From positions 5,176,273 to 5,240,272 of the forward strand of contig JADCRB010000040.1 of the NCBI GenBank assembly GCA_021464245.1: 64,000 nucleotides of DNA, written 5' to 3'. The notes beneath the pieces were generated by a model. That model had not been told where the DNA came from, ran no database searches, and saw only the letters and a program-made list of their open reading frames with translations. This stretch comes from Carallia brachiata (lineage: Eukaryota > Streptophyta > Magnoliopsida > Malpighiales > Rhizophoraceae). Positions 12,425-23,650 of the stretch are shown here, piece by piece; within the stretch, counting starts at the first letter, position 1; the number at the start of each line of letters is the position of its first letter. The position numbers and the translations under genes are program-made.

Positions 12425-15142
12425 GGATATGGAGTTCGGATATGGATCCACTCTGAAAATGAAAACGTCCCGAATCCGCTATGGATTGGGATTTATTCAT
12501 GAGGATTTTTATTAGATTTTAAAGAATCCCATAAGTTATAAGAACGACGTCGTTGAGAGCGAGTGCTCTTGAAATTCCATTAAATTTGCAAAATTTTACT
12601 TTCATTTTATTGCTAGGAAGGTTTAAAGGTGTGTTTGTAATAAAATATTTTATAAGAAATTTTTGTTTTATTTTTTAGTATTTATTTTATGTAAAATATT
12701 TTACAACAGAAAATTTATGAAAAATTTTGAGAGTTTTACGTTTTTTCTAAACTGAAGTTATTTTTTAAAGAAAAATACAAAATGTGTTTTATGTGAATGA
12801 AAAAAGAAAATTATTATTTTCACTATAAATATTTTTTTAAAATATTTTATAAAAATAAATTATTTTTTAACAAATAAATAGGACTTAAATCTAAAAAAGA
12901 AAGAAAATTTTTTCATTTCTTGGGTTTTCATTGTTAAAAAGAATTTGAATTCGATCTCTAGATTTCTAGATCTTTCTGTTAAGAGTTACTCATTCAAATT
13001 ACATCAGTTACTACTGAATCCCTTATGCTCTCTTTTTTTTTTTTTTTTTTTTTTTTTTGCAGGAATATTAAACAAAACTGAAAGTATATATGGCAGAACT
13101 ACTTCATTCAAAACAAACAAACCTAAAAGCATAAAATAAGGACAATCAGTTACTGCCTTACTGGCTTTTTTTTTTTTTTATAATAATTAGTTACCGGCAA
13201 GTTAACAGGGACAAAATGAAATTCTGAACGGTCCAAAATCCTTCAGTTTCACTCCAAAAGACCAAAAGAAACAATTGGGGAAAAAAAAGAAGAAGAAGAA
13301 GAAAGAGTCCAAGAAACCATTATGATTTAGTGAGCTGTCAACGGTAAAAAACAATGTTCTGTATCGGCCACTCTTTATTGGCCACTGCTAAACGTTATAA
13401 AGCGTTAGAAAGCACTCATCTCTTTTGTAGGATACTGGGGTTCGGCTTCCGCCAGGATTGCCTATAATGATTAATGAGAGTAGCTGCAAATTACACATGA
13501 GAAGGTTTTGGGACATTCTTGTTAAAATTTTTTATTTTGTATTCATTTTTTTTGTGCTAATTTTGTATTCAGATTTTAACCTTTCGCATATCAAAAGCTC
13601 TCTCTCTTTAAAAATATTTCTTCTGAGGGACATTCCGCGTAACTAATTTCCCCCATTTAATTAAACTCCTCTTTGCTGCCATAGAATTTACACCCAAAAA
13701 AAGGGAGTTTTATGACAGCTTTTTCATACTCAACCAACCATTTGAAAAAATTCTTTTGCCAATGGGTATGAAATTTATGAAAAAAAGAGAAAAAAATGAA
13801 AAAAAACACTCTTGTTCATTTGGTCATGGTCACAAGAAATCCACCATGAATGAGATCAAATTAAGAAATTACTCCTCTGGGCAAATTTCTCTGCATAATT
13901 ATTCGATAATTTGGAATTATCACAGCACGCATAACTACATAATTGTTCTCCATGAACTATTTCCATCAACATCAAGGTTATGCAATAGAGCAACTTTCTC
14001 TTGTTTTTTATAACCGAACAGCATCCCTTAACAACTAAACTTAACACCCTTTAATAAGTTAAGTATCATAATTAGAGTGCGATTGCGTAACCGAACAGCT
14101 GGAACTCGTGAAAGGCTCACCTTGGCTATAGTACCCGTTATTTCACATGGAAAATTTAATAAAATTTGATAGATTGTAGTTTTTTTAATTGAAAATTAAG
14201 TACATTTTGTGAAAAGAAAACACTGTAATTTAAAAAAAGGTAACACATAGTGTGTATCTTTGTCGACAATGCAAATTTTCCAAAAACAATTATAATATAT
14301 ATATATTGTCTGATAAATTACTAACATCTATAAACTACATGAACTTTGATTAATTTAAATTGTGTTAGATAAACTCATAAAAGAGGTAAACTTTCAGTAA
14401 TACACAACATTATATATTTTAGATACACAACATTTTCTCTTTGACTTTTTACGCCGCGTCCAACTAGAATTTTTTTAATACTTATATGTTGGAAGTATTG
14501 TACATGTGACAAGAATTTGTTTATCTTCAATTCCAACTTCACGGGCCACAAAAGAATAAAAGACGCCCATCTTTCACGTGATGTCCAGTTTTACAATCTC
14601 ATATCAATCTTGTCCCTTTCCACCACAAATTCAGAGCTGTATACCACTTGGAGGTGGTAATTTGATCGACGATCCCATAGCTCTTCTTTTGAATTAGTTC
14701 TTATTCTGCTAAATTGTTGATGCGCGGTTAAATGCTCCGAGACCAATAAATTTACAACTTATTAAAATTATAATTAGATGTGAGGAAGTTTAGTCGAGTT
14801 TAATAACATTTAAGTGATACTTTTGTCCTATAATAGATGATTAAATGAGAATAATAATTAGTGATCTGATCTTAACTTACAAATATAATAATTAACATAC
14901 ATGTTTTTTCAATTTGAAAAAAAAAATTCAGAGATGTATCATTGAGCCAGAGGTCCCCACCATCACCTGCTCTAGCCAGGAACCTTTTAACTTTTAAGCC
15001 ATAATCATGGATTCATGATCCTCCTCTCACACTCTCCCATAATTCAAATCTCTTTCCGTTTTTCTCTCTGGATCTTCTTGACACATTTATTGAAGTTCAT
15101 AGAAGTTCATAATAGGTGTATTGATTTCATCGTCATTAATAA
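12425..15142. other. Intergenic region between divergent genes
   Basis: It lies between the plastid-type gene (-) and the AGP gene (+) and should hold both promoters. It contains a T-tract at about 13032-13058 and AT-rich repeat debris at about 12610-12885. No further coding exon is recognised. Confidence 0.45.
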
Positions 15143-15505
15143 ATGGCTTCTTTTTGGTCATTCTCGGGAATGCTCATTGTCTTCATGGCCTATTTTTCTT
15201 CACAGGCCTTGACATCTCATGTACTACACGCACAATTATCTACTATATCAGCAGCACCTGCATTTTTGCCGGAGGCTCCCTTATCCTCTTCTTATCCTCC
15301 AAGTTTTCCTCCAGATACTGAACCTCTATTCCCTACTCCTGTAGCCGGGGAGCCTCCGGCTGTATCTTCCCTGCCAACCATCCCTGCAAGCCCAAGCCCT
15401 CCAAATCCGGACAGCAGCCTAGCTCCTGGACCTGAACTGGCAATTTCACCCATCTGGGTCTTTGCCAGCTTCCTCTTCAGTTTCACTATCTTCATCAGCA
15501 TCTAA
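15143..15505 (+). CDS. AGP26: Classical arabinogalactan protein, AGP26-like
   Basis: A single-exon gene of 120 residues. The N-terminus is a secretion signal (MASFWSFSGMLIVFMAYFSS, cleavage probably near residue 23-30). The middle is rich in Pro, Ser and Ala with SP, AP and TP dipeptides, which are hydroxylated and arabinogalactosylated in this family. The C-terminus is small residues followed by a hydrophobic tail (ISPIWVFASFLFSFTIFISI), the pattern of a GPI-anchor signal. The mature protein would be tethered to the outer plasma membrane. The stretch STISAAPAFLPEAPLSSS resembles the AGP25/26/27 group as I remember it. Its neighbours match the Arabidopsis AGP26 locus. The exact role in wall signalling is not known from sequence. 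Confidence 0.85.
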   Translation: MASFWSFSGMLIVFMAYFSSQALTSHVLHAQLSTISAAPAFLPEAPLSSSYPPSFPPDTEPLFPTPVAGEPPAVSSLPTIPASPSPPNPDSSLAPGPELAISPIWVFASFLFSFTIFISI

Positions 15506-16348
15506 AGAACTTGCTGTAATTTTTGGTTTGCTGGTTTTTGGCCGAATGCAGCTGTCTATTGCCATGTGACGCAATTGGTGTCAGCTTCAATTATTGTTAC
15601 TGGAGGTTCCACAATTCCACTCCCCCTTTATTTTTAATGTTTCCTTCTTTTTATTATTAGTATTATTTTTTAAATTTTCGTTGGTTTGTATAATGTATGA
15701 GCTCTGGTGTGACCTGTGATAGTAATTCAAAAGTTTGGACATTGTTGTGGGTTTATGACAAGGATAGTGTTTGGAAATTTGTGAATAAGAAATAAAGTGC
15801 TTTTTCGTGTTCCTGTGCCTGCCTTGCTCCTTGGTTGTCCATAGGGAGACAATGGAATGCTGATGTGTGACTACTTTGATGACATAAAAGTAGTCCTTCT
15901 GGTAAAACTGTTCAATGCTTTCTTCTGCATATTGCTTTCTTACTCAATCCTTTGGCAACATGAAGTTTCTTCTTCTTCTGTTCTGCCAAAAATTGAATGA
16001 AAACAATACATACAGCTGATGGTGCTACCATAACTGAGATTACCTAGAAAGGTTTATAATTCCAAGAGGAATATTTGTTGGCCTACAAGGGCCAAAATTT
16101 ACTCGACATAGCAATAGATCTATGTCGACTGCAAGCTTCATTTTCTTATGGTAATGCATTATTCTCGGAGCAACTCTATATCCTCATAGCAATGCATTAT
16201 TAACATTATATTGGAGGGAGAATAAATTCACTAGAGACACTACCAATTATTGGATTACATCATGATAACTTATATTCCACTACAACATTAGGGAATAAAG
16301 TTGAAGGAAAATATGACATTGACTTACTAATTGCTTCCCCTATTCTAT
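15506..16348. other. 3' region between AGP and the NET3C relic
   Basis: It probably includes the AGP 3' UTR, with aataaa at about 15791-15796. No gene, repeat or transposon is recognised. Confidence 0.4.
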
Positions 16349-17151
16349 TTACAACTGGACAGAGATCAAAGCCTGCTGACTTTGGAGACCCAGTAAAAAG
16401 CTTCCCTCAAAATGCCTCCGCAAACTTTTCGAACTCAAAGTGGCCCCTTTTCTAGGATGTTTTCTTGCAATACACTTCCTTAACTGCATATTCTCCGCCT
16501 CTAGTGCTTCCACAGCTAAACGGAGCTGTCTTATAGCTTCTCTCTTCTCTTCAACTTTCTGCAAAAGTTGATCTTTCTGCTCCCTGTTCTCTTCTTCAAT
16601 TAAAGCTATGACCTTTCTCTTATCTTCATCTTTCTGCAAAAGTTGGTCCTTCTGCATTCTAGTCTTTAATTCTTTGAATCTTTGGAGTCCTTCCATCACC
16701 TTATAATTTCTTCGATTAAGGCAAAACTTGAAACTCCAGCATCATTTCTTTTGCTGTAAACTGGGGCTTCTTCTTTTTGTTCATCTTTCTAAACTCCCAG
16801 TTCCTTGCAAGCCCGTATTTCATCTTCTTCCTCAGGATCATACTCCGCGGAGTCCTCAAGCTCATAAGCCTCAGAGTGACCGTCATAGGATTGATCCATC
16901 TCATTGAACAGGTTCTAATTAGATTAACATTTGAACAATAATTGGAACTCACACGTTCTTAGGAGGCGGTTTCCAGAGTCAGGATTTTTGTTCATTTTAT
17001 CGTTCTGCTAACGAACGATGTACCCTGTAAAGATCTTCCTCCATTCTAATCAGTTCTAGCCGTTTCCTGTAATGTAGCTTGGTCTGCTGAGCAAAAGAAT
17101 CCGCATTTTCCTCTATGAATTTTAGCATCGCCTTGGTCTTGTCATCTAATT
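16349..17151 (-). pseudogene. NET3C: NETWORKED 3C-like (KIP1/NAB family) pseudogene
   Basis: NET proteins bind actin through an N-terminal NAB domain and carry coiled coils. Here 17151-17000 encodes the second half of a NAB domain (ELDDKTKAMLKFIEENADSF, then HYRKRLELIRMEEDLYRVHR), preceded by a good acceptor. I find no exon for the Trp-rich first half (the WWWWDSH region). After SLAER the frame hits TAA at 16997-16999; downstream sense continues in another frame, which fits loss of about 5 bp. A later acidic exon (MDQSYDGHSEAYELEDSAEY) has an in-frame TAG at 16789-16791. A frame change near 16696 leads into a 116-residue coiled coil with repeated KDQLLQK heptads and EENREQKDQ. Four independent lesions suggest a dead gene. 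A shortened coiled-coil protein from 16699 is possible but less likely. Confidence 0.75.
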
Positions 17152-17757
17152 CTGGGAAGCCAAAAGAGAGAACTTCAATATATCTAGTTAGACTAACATA
17201 ACTTTTAATCTATTAAACCCAGAAAAATGGAAATTACACATAACAGCATCAGCTTGTTGATTTCAAGACTGAATCCTGCATTTTCTGGAACATGAATCTC
17301 CACGACTGAAAAGTGAAGTTTATCTTTTTTCAACTGAAAAGGGAAGAGTACCCTTTTGTTCAGAGTTGTTAAAATTTGTAAGCTGTTGACAATTTTCAAT
17401 CTTTATTATGCAAAATCTGCTTTATAATTGATCAACGGGAGGCTGGAAACTGGGGTGAGATTCAATCAGAAGCCATTCGAAAAGGACAAGTAGCGGTAGG
17501 TTGTGTCCTTTAACATCAAGGTAAGGACCTCAGTCCCACAAAATGAGTCCCACTAACACCACAGCGTCCTCTTCATATTCATCAAAGGGGAGACGGCGGA
17601 TCCACCCTTCAATAATGGAACCTTCTTCTCATGTATTTTGTTATAAATATTAAACGTCTAATTAAAAAAAAAAAAATAGTTATAATGCGTCAATTTCAAT
17701 TTCGTATCTTTCTTTTTCTACGTTTGCATGATTGGACTCAAGAAAAAATTACCCATT
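17152..17757. other. Region upstream of the NET3C relic
   Basis: The missing first exon of the relic would be expected here. No codons for a WWWWDSH-type motif are visible on the minus strand. The 64-residue frame at 17205-17399 has no family resemblance. Confidence 0.4.
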
Positions 17758-17767
17758 GATAATTAAC

Positions 17768-18268
17768 GGGATATTAATATTTTTACTCCTAAATCTTTAA
17801 AATTTTTTATGTTTGAGTCCGAAACATTTTTGATATTTCATTTAAGTTGTAAACTTTTTGATTTTCTACCAAAATCAGTTCTTATATTTACAAAAAATGA
17901 TCAATCTATTAAAAAATAATTTTAACTTTACAAAAAATTATTTAAAAAAAGATTAAATATATGAATTGAATGTCTTTTCTATTAAAAATATGCATGTTAC
18001 CTATTTAATTCGTATATTTGTTGATTGAAAAATATTTAATGTGCATATTTTGTTGATGAAAAAAATATTTAATTCATATTTTTAACTTTTTTTAAATGAT
18101 TTTTATTAAGTTAAACTCATTTATTAATCGATTGGCTACTTTTTGTAACTTAAAGAACTGATGTAGTATAAAATTAAAAAGTTTAGAACTCAAATAAAAT
18201 ATTAAAAAAATTTAGAATTCAAATATAAAAAAAATTTAAAGATTTAAAATTAAAAATATTGATATCCC
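17768..18268. mobile_element. MITE, probably Mutator-like, copy 1
   Basis: A 501-bp AT-rich element with terminal inverted repeats of about 50-60 bp, starting gggatattaatattttta and ending with its imperfect complement taaaaatattgatatccc. An exact 10-bp target duplication, gataattaac, lies at 17758-17767 and 18269-18278. Duplications of 9-11 bp and long inverted repeats are typical of Mutator-like elements. It has no coding capacity. It is homologous throughout to 22478-22962. Confidence 0.8.
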
Positions 18269-18278
18269 GATAATTAAC

Positions 18279-19414
18279 ACTACACTTACCACGACATCTA
18301 TTCTCACGGGACGTGCTACTGCTACACTTTTTGGTCCAATTAGTTATGTAGTTGTCTCCACGAAGTAATCAAGTTTAGGTGAATAAGAAGTAGCTGATGC
18401 ACGTGGAAATAAATATTTCTCCGCTCATTTGCAGGGATATTTCACTAGAAATACACCAAATGCTTTATGAACTCAAAATGTTCTTGGGATCTTTCAAAAA
18501 TATGCATGCTCATAAAAGGTCAAGAACCAAATGATAACAAAGAAATAACAAAAATTTCGCCCCCACACCAACCCACCCAAAAAACCACAAAAAATGCAGT
18601 TTCCACAATTGCGTATCACAGGTTGTACCAACAAAACTCGCAATCCAGAATCAATTTAAAGTGGCTAAGGCTACCCATTATCGACTGGACCATTTGGCGA
18701 ATGATTTTTTATAGTTTATCTGAGTTGAATAATTTTTTTATAGTTCAATATGTATTAAATTTTCAATCAAATCAAACTGAATTTATAGTCAATTTACTTA
18801 TTTTTTTAGTTCTACCAATACTCCATCTAATTTTTAAAACTACACTTGTCACTTTGTAAGAGTAAGAAACTATCTTATAGGTCTATATTTGGAGGATTAG
18901 AGTTTTAATCCTAAGAAGATGTGTGGGATTAATGGGAATATGAAAAATTACTTTCATTATTTAGTTTATAATCCACCGACTCTCTCAATGATTTAAGGAA
19001 AAAAAAAAAAGAGTAATAAACTTTTGAACTAAAAACGCAAAGGAGAATCTGCAGCCATTCGAAATTCCACAAGGAGTTGGATTTTCTATCTTTTTAATCT
19101 CATCTGGAATAACGACATCTTGACAGACGGGTGGTGGGCCAAGACGTTTTAGTGGTAAAACATCAAACAATTAAATTAAGTTGGTTAGACAAAAAAATAA
19201 TAATAAATTGGCCCTTCAATGAAAATTGTGTAGGTAACTTTTTTTCTTTTTTTGGGTGTAATATGAGCATCTATGTCGGAATCTAAACCAATGAAACAGG
19301 TGCACCGGTCGATTTTTGGAATACAAAGAATATAATTGATCAAGGGCAGTGTTGGATGATTTTTTGTGTTTCTTGTTCAAATGAGAGGCCGAACCCTGTG
19401 GATTGAAAAGAGTT
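18279..19414. other. Intergenic, no recognised gene
   Basis: AT-rich sequence. The 130-residue frame at 18467-18859 has no domain and a composition like the surrounding DNA. From about 19170 onward the sequence is probably the 3' untranslated part of the LINE remnant that ends its coding at 19415 on the minus strand. Confidence 0.4.
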
Positions 19415-19590
19415 CTAGCCAGCAATAGCTACCCGGAGCCAAGTAACCCCGACTATATCCTGTTTTACAAGTGGTATCACTCCATCTAGAGGAGTATTGA
19501 AGACATGCATACCCCTAGACAAGGAGAAAGCCAAATTTGCCATTCGATCTGCCCTCTCTATGAATGCGAGAGAACCGGACCACCCATGCA
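19415..19590 (-). pseudogene. LINE RNase H-like (RVT_3) C-terminal fragment
   Basis: On the minus strand the frame reads ADRMANLAFSLSRGMHVFN, then PLVKQDIVGVTW. This is the usual end of the RNase H-like domain in plant LINEs and their domesticated relatives (…A-LA--A-SL--G-H-F…P…D--GV--PR). Only the end of the domain is present, so it is a non-functional scrap. Confidence 0.6.
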
Positions 19591-19654
19591 TGCCGGGCCA
19601 ACTCCATGCAGTTACGGACCACCCATGCATGCCGGGCCAACTCCGTGCAGTTAC
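19577..19654. repeat. 39-bp tandem duplication
   Basis: Two adjacent 39-bp units (19577-19615 and 19616-19654) differ at one base (ccatgcag versus ccgtgcag). Each contains ggaccacccatgcatgccgg. A partial third unit follows (ccatgccggc). The repeat abuts the LINE RNase H fragment. Confidence 0.85.
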
Positions 19655-19740
19655 GCCCCATGCCGGCTTGAGGACATGTGGTTGGATGATTGTTAGTTTG
19701 TCTTTTTTTTTTTTTTTGGTAAGTTGTTAGTTTGTGTCAA

Positions 19741-20220
19741 GGTTATCAGAACCGGACCGGTCATCGAACCGGAAACATTAGTGGGTCAAGGTTCAACCGG
19801 TCGAACCGGTATTTGAACCGGTATTTATTAATATATATATTTATAAAAATAATTTAAAAAAATAATACTTATACATGATTATTAAATATTATTTTTTTAA
19901 TTTTTAAGGATTAAATTGAAAATTTTGATAAATTTAGAACTAAATTGAAAGTTTTGATAAATTTAGGACTAAATTGAAAATTTTAATTAAATTTAAAACT
20001 CAAATTATAATTTAAATAAACATTGGGATCAAATTATAATTTATAAAACTTTTATACCCGGTTTGAACCGGTTGAACCGGGTCCAGTTTTTGACCGGTTC
20101 AAACCGGTTTTGACCGGTCCGAGTTAAGGGGTAACTGTAGCCATAAACCGGCCCGGATCTTTGGCCGGTCACCGGTTGAACCGGTCGGACCGGCCGGTCC
20201 GAGCCGGTTTTTACAACATT
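19741..20220. mobile_element. CCGGTT-rich terminal-repeat element, well preserved
   Basis: An element of about 480 bp. Both ends are dense in CCGGTT/AACCGG and GACCGG words (for example aaccggaccggtcatcgaac at the left). The AT-rich middle repeats the words attaaattgaaaattttga and tttaggactaaattgaaa. The ends are inverted relative to each other. It has no coding capacity. A decayed relative lies at 33066-33455. I cannot assign a superfamily. Confidence 0.65.
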
Positions 20221-20224
20221 GGTT

Positions 20225-20365
20225 TGTGTTTGTTTTTTTTTTTTTTTTTTGTCTATCATGAGTCCTATTGAACATTTGGGGAGGGAGAAGTGAGATTTGG
20301 TAAGATTTAAACCTCCCACCTACTGGTTGAGAGACAACTTTCTTAATCAGTTAAGTAAATACTTA
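20225..20365 (-). mobile_element. Probable SINE
   Basis: A T-tract at about 20230-20250 (an A-tail on the minus strand) precedes a body with a B-box-like ggaggtttaaatctta and an A-box-like region (taactgattaagaaag). The word tttgtgttt occurs on both sides and may be the target duplication. The body resembles the SINEs at 8888 and 26397 only loosely. Confidence 0.45.
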
Positions 20366-22477
20366 ACCTTTAGTAGTTTGTGTTTTTGTTAGATTGTTAG
20401 TTTGTTGTTGTTGACCTTAAAGGCTTAACGTAAGGTTGTCCAGCCCAATTGAACGAACTTGGCATTGTCCAAGTCTAACACAGGCCTCGGCCTCGTGGTT
20501 GATATGGCTAGATTTGGGGGAAAGAAAAGGACAAAGACCTTGACCAAAAAAAAAAAAAAAAGAAAAGGAAAAAGAATTTAACCCAAAAAAAAAAAAAGGA
20601 AAAAGAAAATGACCAAAAAAAAAAAAGAAAAAAAAAAGCTAGGACCAAAAAATAAAAGAAAACGAAAAAGCTAAGGAAAAAATAAAGAGACACTGCACTG
20701 ATTAATCAAATTGAAATATCTAAAATAACGATACAAGTTATTGAAAAGAAAGAAAGAAAAATGCTCTCCTTTAGATTTTTGTTTTGGCAACAAATTGTAG
20801 CATATGCGAGAAAAAAAAAATTCATATCAAAAAATTGACTTGTTTTCATGTTCTTCACTAACACCTAATAAGTTAACTGCTAACTATTTTTTATGTTAAA
20901 AAAAAGGGCCTGCATAAGATCATATTTTGAATTCAAATATAAACTATTCTGAATTTTATCATATTGTTATAAATTTTGATTTTTTTTCTTTTTAGTTCGT
21001 GTAAATTAGAGTTCATTAAATTCTTTTTTTACATTAGAATATCAATTAGATTATAGATTACACAATGAAACTTCAAACTTATAAGTCTAAATTTTTAATT
21101 ATTAGAGTGGCACAAAAACACTAAAATTCAAATTTTGCTACAAAGAGAGTATAAATTATGCTCCTCAAAAGAAAAGGAAAACAAAAGCATGAAAGATCAC
21201 TTTATTATTCTATATACACAACCTCAATACTTTGGTATGCTATTCATCCAAAAATATTTCAATATTGTGTAATATCTTTTTCCCTTATTTTCCCAACACC
21301 AAGGCATTTTTTTAAACGTCTCACAATTGGGCGATTTAATCATAATTAACTCTCTATGTCTTAATTCAATTGGAGAAGAAAAGACAAAAAAAATGAAGCA
21401 GTAAAAAACTATATATAATAAAAATAGTATTAAAAATAAATTATAAAAAGATACCTCATATTGGATATTAATTTTCTATTTGACACCTTTTTTTATCCGT
21501 TATTTAATAGTTTTTTCAAGTGTAGTCCTTTATCCTCCTGCTAGCGCAAGAATACTTTCTCAAAGTCTGGCGCGCAACAAAATACATACATTATATAAAA
21601 GTTCTGGCCATGTCTCAGCCAATATTTTTTTAATTTTTTTAAAATTAAAATCTAAATAATACTTAATATTATATTAAATATATTTAATATTATTTTAAAA
21701 TTCATGTATTTAAAAAACAAAAATTAAATTCCTTTTTTCAGTTAACGTGCAAACGTGCGGATAGAGAAGTCTTCGCCCATCAACTTTTATCAGCAGAATA
21801 ATATCAGCAGAATAACGGATAAGAAATACAAGGGGTCCACATGGAATGTATTTCCGGTCCCTGCCCTTTCGTTGGCAACCACGTCACGGAGCCCACCCAA
21901 AATTAAGCTGCCCGATTACCCGAACACCTAGTCGATTAAAATATTAATTAACCACAGAGCCATTCACTAAAACCAAAATGTTAAAAGATTTTGCTTGAAT
22001 ACGGCGATACTTTAAATTTTTATAATTATTATTATATTTTATATAATAAAAATAAATATAAATAAAGGTATTTTTGAGTTAAAAAATAAAATATCGTTAT
22101 TTTGAAGAAAAATTCTCTGGTACTGTAACCGTGCTCTTACTAAAAGTATCCAAACGTACTGATTAAAAGGTTTCAGATTTTTTTAATAGAAAAAATAATT
22201 TTTATGAATATGAAAATTATTATATTTGTGAGTCAAAATCAATTTTTAAATTATGGACATCTTTATTTAACCTCTTTCATAAAGAACTTATATTAACGGA
22301 ACACTGTTATGTTTGAAACGAGTCCCAAAACTTGACCACGGTATTAATGAATCTTGAATCTATATGCTGCACTCACACTGAGTATTTCCAATTATAAAGA
22401 AAGCGACCACACAGAGATTTAAACTTAAGTTAATGCTAAAAAATTATACATTAGACCACTACTAAACTATTATTTAT
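20366..22477. other. AT-rich intergenic region with A-tract clusters
   Basis: At 20520-20690 several A-tracts alternate with gaccaaaaa and ggaaaaag words, a low-complexity purine stretch. No gene or domain is recognised in the rest. Confidence 0.45.
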
Positions 22478-22962
22478 CGGAATATATATATTTTAAATTC
22501 TAAACTTTTATATATTTTTCATTTGAATTCTAAATTTTTTTAAAATTTCATTTGAATTTTAAACTTTTTAATTTTTTACCAAATTAGTTCATCTGTTAAT
22601 AAAAAATAATTAATTTATTAAAAAATAATTTTAAACTTATAAAAAATTATTTGGAAAAAAAATTAGATACATTAATTGAATGTTTTTTAATCAAAAAATA
22701 TACATACTACTTATTTAATTTGTGTATTTATTGATTAAAAAATATTTAATATGTATATTTTGTTGATAAAAAAATATTTAATTTATTTATTTGAACTTTT
22801 TTTAATAATTTAAATTAAGTGAAACTTATTTATTAATGAATTGACATCTTTTCGTACACATAAGGATTAATTTAATAAAAAATTTAAATAAAATCTTAAA
22901 AAATTTTAAAATTTAAATATAAAAACATATAAAAATTTAAAACTTAAAATATACATACTCCG
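22478..22962. mobile_element. MITE, probably Mutator-like, copy 2
   Basis: A 485-bp AT-rich element homologous to 17768-18268 across its length; for example both carry aaaatatttaat- and tattttgttgat-type blocks in the same order. Inverted ends begin cggaatatatatatttt and end with the imperfect complement at aaaatatacatactccg. I cannot see a clean target duplication, so it is older or rearranged at one edge. Confidence 0.7.
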
Positions 22963-23650
22963 TTATCTCTCATAATAAAGTCTCGGATATTAAAACTCTT
23001 GACTTTAGTATTTTTCATTTCGAAAGTTTTCGGATTAGATAAATTCTTTTTTATCACGAACGGATAGGACTGTTAAAACGGTCCCTCACTTTCTCAATTT
23101 TTCTCAAAAGAGAAAAAAAGTAATTAACTAAAATATTTCTCTCTTCCCCTGCCAACGCCCTGTTTTCATCGCAATGCCTCTTCTAACACTGGCCCAGTTG
23201 CCCTTTTTTAGCTGTAAACAAGGGATTTGGCCGCCCCCATGAATCAGTGTTTCTTTGATATCTGCGGATCTTAGTGTTGTGGGGTTCATGAACTTTGGTG
23301 GCAGTGATGATTTGTGCTTTTGATTAGTGCTTTCTGGACTGCTTTCTGGGTCTCTTGGAATTGTTGGGTTTTATGCTTTGTATATATATGTAACTCCAAT
23401 TTTTTGTTGTTGGGTTGGTTGTGTTTTTTTGGAGATAATTTATTCTTAATCATTTTTTTCTTTCGGAGATGGGTCATCGTTAATTTATGGTTTCTTTCAC
23501 TAAAAGCATGGTTTTGGAGCTGGTTTGGCATTTGGGTATTGTTGGTTTTTGATTATGAGCTAGAATATTGTAATGAAGTCTAGACTTTTGCTAAGAATTT
23601 TTGAGGGATCGGATTAAAGAGGTAAAGAAAAAGGATTAAAGGGAGCAAAA
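22963..23650 (+). promoter_or_regulatory. TLP upstream and leader region
   Basis: The last 500 bp before the TLP start become less AT-rich and T/G-rich, as in a transcribed leader. A leader intron is possible. The 89-residue frame at 23314-23583 lies in this leader, shows no domain and is probably not a gene. Confidence 0.35.

Noticed and set aside
13029..13058. Long T-tract considered as a SINE tail
   Set aside because: No A-box/B-box body or flanking duplication is visible next to it.
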